From: Streptococcus cristatus | GTDB taxonomy: Bacteria > Bacillota > Bacilli > Lactobacillales > Streptococcaceae | NCBI RefSeq assembly: GCF_003943515.1 | Contig: NZ_RJPT01000002.1 | Location: 91,734-134,195, forward strand | Length of the DNA stretch: 42,462 nucleotides | Direction of reading: 5' to 3' | Shown: piece after piece, positions 9,026 through 17,204 of the stretch | How the letters are laid out: every line of letters begins with the position of its first letter | Position numbering within the stretch: the stretch's first letter is position 1 | Position numbers and translations under genes: made by a program | Notes under the pieces: generated by a model | Database searches by the model: none | What the model saw: the letters and a program-made list of their open reading frames with translations, nothing else | Told to the model about the DNA's origin: nothing

Positions 9026-9373
9026 TTAAAAATCTTGAAGATAGAGAACCCCAGCTCCTATGGATAGAAGGCCTGCAAATATAGCTAGAAAAGGAATAAA
9101 TCCCATGACAGAGGCGCAGAATAGAAGCTCATGACTCGTCTTATTGACTCTTGGGTCGTTGCTATAGTGATACATTCCGACGATAGAAAGTCCCAAAAGC
9201 AGCCAGCTGGTCAATATAACCATATCGCCCCAGCCAGGGTTTTCTATTAGTTTAGGAACTAAATGGATAATTTCCCAGTGCCATCTATTAGAAGAAGCGT
9301 AAATGATCAGTAGGCCTCCTAAAATGCCAACAATTCCATTTATCCATAGCAATTTGTTTGATTTCATAAGCAT
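9026..9373 (-). CDS. Small four-helix membrane protein of unknown function
   Basis: A 115-aa hydrophobic protein with about four membrane helices (near residues 9-26, 48-66, 82-101 and 100-112, the last pair close together). I do not recognise a family. Two in-frame ATGs (9373 and 9367) are possible and no strong ribosome site separates them. It has its own good promoter at 9396-9425, divergent from the pabB promoter. Expression is therefore likely, but no function can be offered. Confidence 0.6.
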   Translation of the reverse strand: MLMKSNKLLWINGIVGILGGLLIIYASSNRWHWEIIHLVPKLIENPGWGDMVILTSWLLLGLSIVGMYHYSNDPRVNKTSHELLFCASVMGFIPFLAIFAGLLSIGAGVLYLQDF

Positions 9374-9395
9374 ATCATTCTTTCTTTTTTAAATT

Positions 9396-9425
9396 AGTAT
9401 ACCGACACACTTACTAATCTGTCAA
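9396..9425 (-). promoter_or_regulatory. Promoter of the 115-aa membrane protein gene
   Basis: On the minus strand a perfect -35 TTGACA (9420-9425) is separated by 18 bp from TATACT (9396-9401), about 22 bp upstream of the ATG. Confidence 0.7.
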
Positions 9426-9463
9426 CTATTATAAAATAAACATTGTCTCATCCGATAAATTCG

Positions 9464-9492
9464 TTTTCATTCAAATTATCTTATGATACAAT
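9464..9492 (+). promoter_or_regulatory. Extended -10 promoter placing the start site at the pabB ATG
   Basis: TGATACAAT (TACAAT at 9487-9492) is an extended -10 with only a weak -35 (TTTTCA, 9464-9469). The transcript should start about 7 bp downstream, at or within a base or two of the ATG at 9499, leaving no room for a Shine-Dalgarno site. Confidence 0.5.
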
Positions 9493-9498
9493 AAACTC

Positions 9499-11220
9499 AT
9501 GCACAAGAAAACGATTATTGATTTTAAAGAACTGGGTAGGCGCTTGATTTTCAGCCACCCCATCAAAGAGCTCAAAACGCGCGAGTTGGCCGAAGTCAGA
9601 GCGATTCTGCAAGAAGTCGAGGACTGGCAGAAAAAGGGATTTTATGCAGTCGGCTATGTCAGCTACGAAGCGGCTCCTGCTTTTGAGGAAAAACTCCAGG
9701 TCCACAAAGCCCCTCTACTGGGCGAGTACCTGATTTACTTTACCATTCATGATAGAGCTGATGAAGCCCCTTTCCCATTGGCTTATGACGAGGTCGAAAT
9801 GCCAGCGCAATGGCAGAGCCTGACGGCTGAGCAAGAGTATGAAAAGGCCATCGGGACCATTCACCATCATATCCGTCAGGGCGATACTTATCAGGTCAAC
9901 TACACCCTGCAGCTAGGCGCAGAGCTTAATCCGCAAGACAGCTGGGCTATCTACAACCGTCTGGTCGTTGAGCAAAATGCCGCCTACAATGCCTATGTAG
10001 AGCATGACGAACAGGCAATCTTGTCCATCAGTCCTGAGCTCTTTTTCGAGGAGCACCGAGGTGAGCTGACAACTCGGCCGATGAAAGGGACTACCAATCG
10101 CGGCCTAACAGTCGCTGCGGACTTGGAACAGGCGGACTGGCTGCGTCAGGATCCTAAAAATCGAGCGGAAAATATGATGATCGTTGATCTGCTACGCAAC
10201 GACATGAACCGCATTTCAGAGATTGGCAGCGAGCGAGTCGAGCAGCTGTGTCAGGTCGAGCAGTACTCTACAGTCTGGCAAATGACCTCCACCATCAAGA
10301 GCCAGCTGCGACCTGAGATTGGCCTAGAAGAAATTTTTGATGCGCTCTTTCCGTGTGGCTCTATCACAGGCGCTCCAAAGATTTCGACCATGGCTATCAT
10401 CAAGGCGACAGAAAAAGCCGCCCGAGGTGTCTACTGCGGTACGGTTGGTATCTGTTTGCCAGACCAGAGACGGATTTTCAACGTGGCCATCCGCACCATT
10501 CAGCTTGAGGATGGCAAGGCTATCTATGGTGTCGGTGGCGGCATCACTTGGGATAGTACATGGGAATCCGAGTATATCGAAACTCAGCAAAAATCAGCTG
10601 TTCTTTATCGGAAAAATCCCCAATTTGACCTAGTTACGACAGGAAAGATTGAGCAAGGCAGCCTGACCTTCCAAGACCAACATCTGAAGCGTCTACGAGA
10701 ATCTGCCCGTTACTTTGCTTATCCATTTGATGAGGAAAAACTGAAGGCAGAATTGAACCAAAGTCTAGCAAAACTGGATCCAAGCACAGACTACCGCCTG
10801 CGGATCTCCATCGCCAAATCTAGAAAAGTGACCTGCCAGCTAGAAAAGCTGCAAGCACTCCCAGAAGCTTTCTGCAAGGCTATTCTCGTTCCACAAAATG
10901 CCAACTTACAGCAGCCTTTCACCTACTTTAAAACCAGCTATCGGCCACACCTAAGCCTAGGCCAGCAAGAGCAAATCTACTACAATGCCCAAGGCCAGCT
11001 ACTGGAAAGCTCCATCGGTAACCTAGTTCTCCAGCTGGATGGTCACCTCTACACGCCACCAGTCGAGCTAGGTCTCTTAAACGGTATCTACCGCCAGCAT
11101 CTCTTGGCAACAGGTCAGGTCACAGAAAAAATTCTCAGCCTAGACGACTTAAAATCAGCAGAAAAAATCTACGCCTGCAACGCGCTACGAGGCCTTTATG
11201 AATTAGAAATAGATGATTGA
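9499..11220 (+). CDS. pabB: Aminodeoxychorismate synthase component I fused to aminodeoxychorismate lyase (PabB-PabC)
   Basis: A 573-aa bifunctional folate enzyme. The N-terminal chorismate-binding domain (about residues 1-375) converts chorismate and ammonia to 4-amino-4-deoxychorismate; it shows SISPELFFE, TRPMKGT and PCGSITGAPK (residues 285-294). The C-terminal part (about 378-573) resembles the PLP-dependent lyase PabC/BCAT fold, with ESSIGNLVLQ and the GLLNGIYRQ segment, and would release p-aminobenzoate. The fused arrangement is common in streptococci. No glutaminase (PabA) gene is adjacent, so ammonia must come from a PabA encoded elsewhere. The start has no Shine-Dalgarno site and sits at the predicted transcription start, suggesting a leaderless mRNA. 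A 178-bp repeat begins at its stop codon. Confidence 0.93.
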   Translation: MHKKTIIDFKELGRRLIFSHPIKELKTRELAEVRAILQEVEDWQKKGFYAVGYVSYEAAPAFEEKLQVHKAPLLGEYLIYFTIHDRADEAPFPLAYDEVEMPAQWQSLTAEQEYEKAIGTIHHHIRQGDTYQVNYTLQLGAELNPQDSWAIYNRLVVEQNAAYNAYVEHDEQAILSISPELFFEEHRGELTTRPMKGTTNRGLTVAADLEQADWLRQDPKNRAENMMIVDLLRNDMNRISEIGSERVEQLCQVEQYSTVWQMTSTIKSQLRPEIGLEEIFDALFPCGSITGAPKISTMAIIKATEKAARGVYCGTVGICLPDQRRIFNVAIRTIQLEDGKAIYGVGGGITWDSTWESEYIETQQKSAVLYRKNPQFDLVTTGKIEQGSLTFQDQHLKRLRESARYFAYPFDEEKLKAELNQSLAKLDPSTDYRLRISIAKSRKVTCQLEKLQALPEAFCKAILVPQNANLQQPFTYFKTSYRPHLSLGQQEQIYYNAQGQLLESSIGNLVLQLDGHLYTPPVELGLLNGIYRQHLLATGQVTEKILSLDDLKSAEKIYACNALRGLYELEIDD

Positions 11221-11396
11221 GGCTGGGACAAAAGTCCTAGCCTCTCAATTGTCTTTGGATTGTCGAGCAAGACGCAGTGGTTGAGTGGGCTCTACTAGGC
11301 TGGTTTCATCAGCTTTTACAGCCCTACTCAACTGTGCGGAGGTGGGACGACGAAATCGAATTCTAACCAATTACCGATTTCTGTCCCACTCTCTTT
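11219..11396 (+). repeat. 178-bp structured intergenic repeat, copy 1
   Basis: It begins in the pabB stop codon with GGCTGGGAC and ends with GTCCCACTCTCTTT. It is 172/178 identical, without gaps, to the reverse complement of 14925-15102. Internal pairings include GTTGAGTGGGCT (11280-11291) with 11320-11332 and GGTGGGAC (from 11341) with the terminal GTCCCAC; the last is followed by a T-rich tail, so it could also terminate pabB. No ORF or transposase is inside. Confidence 0.85.
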
Positions 11397-11553
11397 TCTA
11401 TAGGTTGCAGTCCACTGAGACAAGAAGTATGCCTGCTATTTCAAGATTTTAGAAATATTTTAGAAATGCTTGATGAATACTTAATAAGTGTCCGATATAC
11501 TAGGTAGTGAGGAAAGGATTTCCAAAGATAATTCAAAAAGGAGAAGTAAAACC

Positions 11554-12483
11554 ATGGAAAATATTTTAGTTTTACAAGGGGTCAGCAAAAAGTTCGGCCA
11601 GCAGCAAGCTCTGAGCGATGTCAATCTGACCATCAAAAAAGGAGATATCTACGGTCTCATCGGTAAAAACGGGGCTGGTAAAACCACTCTGATCAAAATC
11701 ATGACCCAGCTGATGCATGCCAGCAACGGAACCGTGTCTCTCTTTGGTTCCAGCAACCAGGCCGAATGGACACAAGCCCTCAAGCGGGTCGGCTCGGTCA
11801 TTGAAACGCCCGTTGCCCACAACCACTTGACCGCCTACGAAAATCTCAGCTACTACTGCAAACTCCGTCAGATTCCTAATGCCGATAAGGCCATCCAAGA
11901 AACGCTCAACTATGTAGACCTGACGGACACTGGCAAAAAGAAATTTCGTGACTTCTCCCTCGGGATGAAGCAACGTTTAGGCATCGCTATCGCCCTCCTA
12001 TCCAAGCCAGATCTGATGATTTTAGACGAGCCTATCAACGGACTAGATCCTGTCGGCATCAAGGAATTCCGCCAGCTTGTCCAAAAGCTCAATGAAGAGC
12101 TGGGCATGACCTTTGTTATTTCCAGTCATATCCTATCCGAGCTCTATCTAGTCGCTACGCGCTTTGGCATCATTGACCAAGGACGCATGATTAAGGAAAT
12201 TTCCAAGTCTGAATTTGAAGAGCAAAGCGAAGATTATATCGTCTTGAAAACGGATCATTTGGAGGAAGCCAGCCAACTGCTCCAAGATCAATTAGGCTAC
12301 CGCATCAAGGTGGTCAATGCACAAAATGAAATCCATGTCTTTACCCATTCGCACAACATCAACAATATCGTAAAAGAGCTAGCCACAGCTGACTTAGTCA
12401 TTCAAGAAATCTACTATGCACGGCAAAATCTCGAAAATTTCTTTACAGATTTACTTGATCAAAACAAGGGAGGTCTATCATGA
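11554..12483 (+). CDS. ABC transporter ATP-binding protein (BcrA/lantibiotic-resistance type)
   Basis: A 309-aa ATPase that would power the 254-aa permease encoded next. Walker A is GKNGAGKTT (residues 37-45), the signature is FSLGMKQRLG, and Walker B is LMILDEP followed by NGLDP; the ~80-residue C-terminal extension is typical of the BcrA/CcmA-like antimicrobial-peptide exporters. The frame is open to an ATG at 11488, but the start chosen here has AAAGGAG 10 nt upstream and restores the family N-terminus. The stop overlaps the permease start (ATGA). A convergent two-component system follows, the usual partner of peptide-antibiotic resistance pumps. The substrate is unknown. Confidence 0.88.
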   Translation: MENILVLQGVSKKFGQQQALSDVNLTIKKGDIYGLIGKNGAGKTTLIKIMTQLMHASNGTVSLFGSSNQAEWTQALKRVGSVIETPVAHNHLTAYENLSYYCKLRQIPNADKAIQETLNYVDLTDTGKKKFRDFSLGMKQRLGIAIALLSKPDLMILDEPINGLDPVGIKEFRQLVQKLNEELGMTFVISSHILSELYLVATRFGIIDQGRMIKEISKSEFEEQSEDYIVLKTDHLEEASQLLQDQLGYRIKVVNAQNEIHVFTHSHNINNIVKELATADLVIQEIYYARQNLENFFTDLLDQNKGGLS

Positions 12484-13244
12484 TTCAAACCGTTCGCGCT
12501 GACTTTTACCGTCTCTTCCACTCCAAGGGCTTTTGGATTACCGAGTTCGTTTTACTAGCCAATATCCTGCTCAGCGTCCTCTATAAGGTTACCAGCAGAT
12601 TTGGAACATCCATCTCAACGGATGGACAAAACATCACTCAGCAAGTACCAGTAAAAATGACGGGTATCAAGGCTCTTGCCCATTTCTCTGGAAATTCTGA
12701 CAGTATTATATTTTTCACTCTCATTGTCGTCTGCCTCTTATTAGGTGTGGACTTGTCCCGTAAGCTTTATAAAAACAGCCTCGCTCACGGTATTTCACGG
12801 ACAGAGTTCTTCCTATCTAAAACTTTGGTCTCCTTTGTTGTCGCCATCTTCCAATTCATCCTCTTGCTAGGTCTATCCTTCATCATCGCTAGCTCTATCA
12901 ATGGAATTGGGACAGCTCCGACAGGCTTCTTTGGCCAATTTTTACTAACCATTCTCGTCCAACTCATTGTGACCATCGCTTGGATTGGTATCGTGTCCTT
13001 CGTACTCTATCTTAGTCATTCTATTGCTGCGGTCTTTATTACCTATTTTGTCGGAAGCGCCCTGCTCATCTTTCCAGTCTTGCTCTATCCTCATATAGAA
13101 TGGTTCCGCTATTTAACCTTACAATTTGGAATAGAGATGGCTGCAGATCCTGCTGTAGTTATGAAAGCTAGTTTGGTAGCGATTGCCATAGCAGTCTTCT
13201 TCCTAGGCAGCAGCCTCCTCATTTTCAAGAAAAAAGATCTCTAA
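12480..13244 (+). CDS. ABC-2 type transporter permease
   Basis: A 254-aa permease with six apparent membrane segments (about residues 17-35, 78-98, 115-140, 157-180, 183-203 and 225-246) and a ~45-residue external loop after the first, as in BcrB/LanE-type permeases. It overlaps the ATPase gene by 4 bp and ends just before a bidirectional terminator. Together they form a two-gene exporter likely to remove a peptide or other membrane-active compound, by analogy with family members. Confidence 0.85.
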   Translation: MIQTVRADFYRLFHSKGFWITEFVLLANILLSVLYKVTSRFGTSISTDGQNITQQVPVKMTGIKALAHFSGNSDSIIFFTLIVVCLLLGVDLSRKLYKNSLAHGISRTEFFLSKTLVSFVVAIFQFILLLGLSFIIASSINGIGTAPTGFFGQFLLTILVQLIVTIAWIGIVSFVLYLSHSIAAVFITYFVGSALLIFPVLLYPHIEWFRYLTLQFGIEMAADPAVVMKASLVAIAIAVFFLGSSLLIFKKKDL

Positions 13245-13250
13245 AACCAA

Positions 13251-13286
13251 AGAATCAGCTAATCTTCTGACTAGCTGATTCTTTTT
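13251..13286. terminator. Bidirectional terminator between permease and sensor kinase
   Basis: An 11-bp stem, AGAATCAGCTA (13251-13261) with TAGCTGATTCT (13272-13282), is followed on the plus strand by a TTTTTT run. On the minus strand a TTTGGTTTT tail follows. It separates converging genes. Confidence 0.8.
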
Positions 13287-14161
13287 TATAAGGCCACAAT
13301 CAATTCAAACCAATCGTCCTCTGCTTGAATGGTCAAGTCACCACCTAAGATTTCGACCAGCTGCTGGGTGATATAAAGGCCCAACCCAGACGATTCCTCA
13401 CTACTGGAGAGATTTTCAGAATAAAAACGATTGGTTAGTTTATCCAGATGCAAAATAGGCTTCTGAACCTTATTTTTGACCTGAAAAATAACCTTTTGTC
13501 CTTCATTTTTCAGACTGATGCTGGCTGTTTCTCGACCATGTTTGAGGACATTGCTGAGCATATTCTGGACGATTCGATCAAAGATATCACTGTCCGTTTC
13601 CAGAAACAGATTTTCAGACAAATCCACCTCTAAATCTATCCCTGCTCGCTGAAAGGCATCATAGTAGGCAAAGAGTTGCTGGGTGACCAGCTGGGATAGA
13701 TCTACCCGCTGCAACTTTGGTCGAATGGCTCCTTCCATCAAGCGACGGTATTCCATCAGAGCCTCCAAGCGTCTGGATACCATACTTAGATTATCCGCAA
13801 TCTTTTGCAACTGCTGGTCCATCTGCTCCTTATCAGCGTCTTTGAGTAGCTGTTGCGTATAGCCACTAGCAATGGTCAGTGGCGTTCGGATATCGTGGGC
13901 AATATTGCTGATGGCCATGTCCAAGGTTTTCTTTTCCTGCTGGGTCACAAAGGACATCTTATCAATTTCCTGAAAAAGCTGCTCCACCTCGTCAGTCAGA
14001 GCCACTAGACTAGGAGCTTGATCTCTCAAGGTCAAGCGAACCTGACTTCCTGTACGACGTTTGTCACGGATCTGGCTGGTCAGACTACGAATCGTCAGAT
14101 GATAGCGAACGAGAAATACTAGTAAGAACAGGATTATCAATACACATGGAATCCACCACAT
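13286..14161 (-). CDS. Sensor histidine kinase with a single membrane helix and no sensor domain
   Basis: A 291-aa kinase. One N-terminal helix (residues 3-19) leads straight into a linker and the phospho-acceptor helix with AHDIRTPL (His89), then the N box (MLSNVLKHG) and the G box (GLGLYITQQL). There is no extracytoplasmic loop, so the signal must be sensed in the membrane or through a partner such as the neighbouring ABC permease. The start is set by AAGGAGG 7 nt before ATG and lies 2 bp after the regulator stop; the frame extends upstream, but that would overlap the regulator gene without a ribosome site. Confidence 0.88.
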   Translation of the reverse strand: MWWIPCVLIILFLLVFLVRYHLTIRSLTSQIRDKRRTGSQVRLTLRDQAPSLVALTDEVEQLFQEIDKMSFVTQQEKKTLDMAISNIAHDIRTPLTIASGYTQQLLKDADKEQMDQQLQKIADNLSMVSRRLEALMEYRRLMEGAIRPKLQRVDLSQLVTQQLFAYYDAFQRAGIDLEVDLSENLFLETDSDIFDRIVQNMLSNVLKHGRETASISLKNEGQKVIFQVKNKVQKPILHLDKLTNRFYSENLSSSEESSGLGLYITQQLVEILGGDLTIQAEDDWFELIVAL

Positions 14162-14163
14162 AG

Positions 14164-14844
14164 CTAATCCTCCTTGAGCCGCACGCCCAGACCCCAAATG
14201 GTCTCGATATAGTCTGTCGAACTATCCAACTGGGCTAATTTCTTACGGAGATTGCTGAGATGGGCATTGAGCGTATTATCGCCTGGCAGATAGGTCTCCT
14301 CCCAGACCGACTCATACAGCTCCTCCTTGGTAAAAATCTTTTTAGGATGAGCCAGTAAGGTCTGGAAGATCTGAAATTCCTTTTTCCCTAGCCGCATGGA
14401 CTGGTTCCCAGAAGCAATTTCAAAGGTATCTGGCAAAAGACGGATGTTTTTGATCAAGGTCTCCCCAGTAGGCTTGGGCTGAGACTGCTGACTGCCTCGC
14501 AGTTGGACAGTGACACGCGCTGCCACTTCGTCTAGATTAAAAGGCTTGACAATATAATCATTGGCACCGTCCAGCAGATACTGGCTCACGAGACTCTTTT
14601 CGCCCAGAGCTGTCAGCATGACCACTGGCACCTGACTGGTCTTGCGAATTTCCCTCAGCACTTCATCGCCATTTTTGCCCGGCAGCATAATATCCAGCAG
14701 AACCAGATGAATCTCTTCTTCCGCAAAAATCCGCAGCCCCTCGGTCCCAGAATAAGCTGAAAACACGACATGCTCCTGCGTAAAGAGATTTTTCAAAATC
14801 TCATGAATATCATTGTTGTCTTCAATTAGTAAAAGATTGGCCAT
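14164..14844 (-). CDS. OmpR/PhoB-family response regulator
   Basis: A 226-aa regulator: receiver domain with acidic pocket E8-D9, phosphorylated D51 (LLDIMLPG), T78 and K100, followed by a winged-helix DNA-binding domain ending in IETIWGLGVRL. It is transcribed first, then the kinase gene. The start used here follows GGAGA; the frame is open to an upstream ATG at 14901, but that lies within the promoter -35. Context suggests it controls the converging ABC exporter 3 kb away within the same repeat-bounded segment. Confidence 0.92.
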   Translation of the reverse strand: MANLLLIEDNNDIHEILKNLFTQEHVVFSAYSGTEGLRIFAEEEIHLVLLDIMLPGKNGDEVLREIRKTSQVPVVMLTALGEKSLVSQYLLDGANDYIVKPFNLDEVAARVTVQLRGSQQSQPKPTGETLIKNIRLLPDTFEIASGNQSMRLGKKEFQIFQTLLAHPKKIFTKEELYESVWEETYLPGDNTLNAHLSNLRKKLAQLDSSTDYIETIWGLGVRLKED

Positions 14845-14872
14845 TATCATTCTCCAATAGCTTGATAAAACT

Positions 14873-14901
14873 AGTGTAGCAAGGATGAGCCAACAAGTCA
14901 A
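14873..14901 (-). promoter_or_regulatory. Promoter of the two-component system
   Basis: On the minus strand TTGACT (14896-14901), a 17-bp spacer and TACACT (14873-14878), about 30 bp upstream of the regulator ATG. Confidence 0.75.
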
Positions 14902-14924
14902 TCAAATATAAACGATGCAAAAGA

Positions 14925-15102
14925 AAGAGAATGGGACAGAAATCGGTAATTCGTTAGAATTCGATTTCGTCGTCCCACCTCCGCACAGTTGAGTAGGGCT
15001 GTAAAAGCTGATGAAATCAGCGTAATAGAGCCCACTCAACCACTGCGTCTTGTTCGACAATCCAAAGACAATTGAGAGGCTAGGACTTTTGTCCCAGCCT
15101 CC
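14925..15102 (-). repeat. 178-bp structured intergenic repeat, copy 2 (inverted)
   Basis: The reverse complement matches copy 1 (11219-11396) at 172 of 178 positions with no gaps. It starts about 6 bp after the glucosidase stop, as copy 1 starts at the pabB stop, so in both cases the element reads in the same direction as the gene before it. In this copy the inner GCTGA-tttca-TCAGC hairpin is perfect, while copy 1 has a G/A change there. Confidence 0.85.
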
Positions 15103-15108
15103 TTGATG

Positions 15109-16569
<1,461 letters not shown>

Positions 16570-16738
16570 TTACTACTTCATTTACTTATATTATACTCCA
16601 ATATCCAGACCTTTACTTGTGAAATACTGCTAAATAATGATACTATTCTACTATTTTGTTTTATTCGACAAATTTTCAGGGTTCGGTTTTTTAAAGAAAT
16701 CGGCTTCTCAAATGAAAGCAATGGTCTCTCTAAAAACA

Positions 16739-16765
16739 AAAAAGAAGACTGAAAACCAGTCTTCT
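16739..16765 (-). terminator. Terminator of the SemiSWEET gene
   Basis: The stem AGAAGACTG (16743-16751) with CAGTCTTCT (16757-16765) is followed on the minus strand by a TTTTTTGTTTTT tail. It lies just past the stop at 16776. Confidence 0.75.
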
Positions 16766-16775
16766 CTTATTCCTC

Positions 16776-17036
16776 TTAAATCAAAGCCGTGATGGCCGTC
16801 ACTAGTCCAAAAATGATTCCCGGTGCATTAGCAGCGGCAAGCGGAATATCTCTTTCTTTTTTGAACAAGCCGTAGTAGACCCAAAGGCTACAATTAATTG
16901 CTGCAACGAGCGGCTGGATAAAATTCCCTTTTTGGCCCGCTAGGTTGTTCATGATTTGTGGAAAATAGGACACATACATCATTACGGACATAAAGGTTGC
17001 AACCCATCCCAAAATTTTCATTTGTTTTTCAGACAT
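16776..17036 (-). CDS. SemiSWEET-type sugar transporter (PQ-loop family)
   Basis: An 86-aa protein with three membrane helices (about residues 7-26, 38-56 and 66-85) and the PQ-loop signature YFPQI in helix 1, followed by the conserved helix-2 segment INCSLWVYYG. SemiSWEETs are three-helix half-transporters that dimerise to move sugars along a gradient. The start at 17036 has AGAGGT 8 nt upstream; an in-frame ATG at 17090 would extend it but overlaps the -35 region. It has its own promoter and terminator, between a 6-phospho-glucosidase and spxB. The substrate cannot be read from the sequence. Confidence 0.88.
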   Translation of the reverse strand: MSEKQMKILGWVATFMSVMMYVSYFPQIMNNLAGQKGNFIQPLVAAINCSLWVYYGLFKKERDIPLAAANAPGIIFGLVTAITALI

Positions 17037-17065
17037 TTTTAATACCTCTTTCATTTTTCGGTTAT

Positions 17066-17094
17066 ATTTTATAACGATAGTCCAAAACAATCAA
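17066..17094 (-). promoter_or_regulatory. Promoter of the SemiSWEET gene
   Basis: On the minus strand TTGATT (17089-17094), 17 bp, TAAAAT (17066-17071), about 30 bp upstream of the start. Confidence 0.6.
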
Positions 17095-17160
17095 GCCCTT
17101 TTATCCCTTTGTTATGAAGATGTAAACTATCACAATCTTGTGATAAGTAAGAGGACAAAG

Positions 17161-17188
17161 AAAAAGACCGGACTGCTCCGATCTTTTT
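17161..17188 (-). terminator. Terminator of spxB
   Basis: The near-symmetric arms aaaaagaccgga (17161-17172) and tccgatcttttt (17177-17188) form a strong hairpin with a T run on the minus strand, 16 bp past the spxB stop. Confidence 0.8.
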
Positions 17189-17204
17189 AAGTTCCACAAA
17201 GGAA

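Noticed and set aside
11488..11553. Longer N-terminal starts, as for the ABC ATPase at 11488 (also regulator at 14901, Mn repressor at 25120, MarR at 25948, GNAT at 37579)
   Set aside because: Each extension crosses a promoter or neighbouring gene and lacks a ribosome site, while the inner ATG has a strong one and restores the family N-terminus.
11219..15102. Composite transposon or insertion sequence bounded by the inverted repeats
   Set aside because: No transposase or target-site duplication is visible and each repeat sits at a gene end; kept as a repeat element only.
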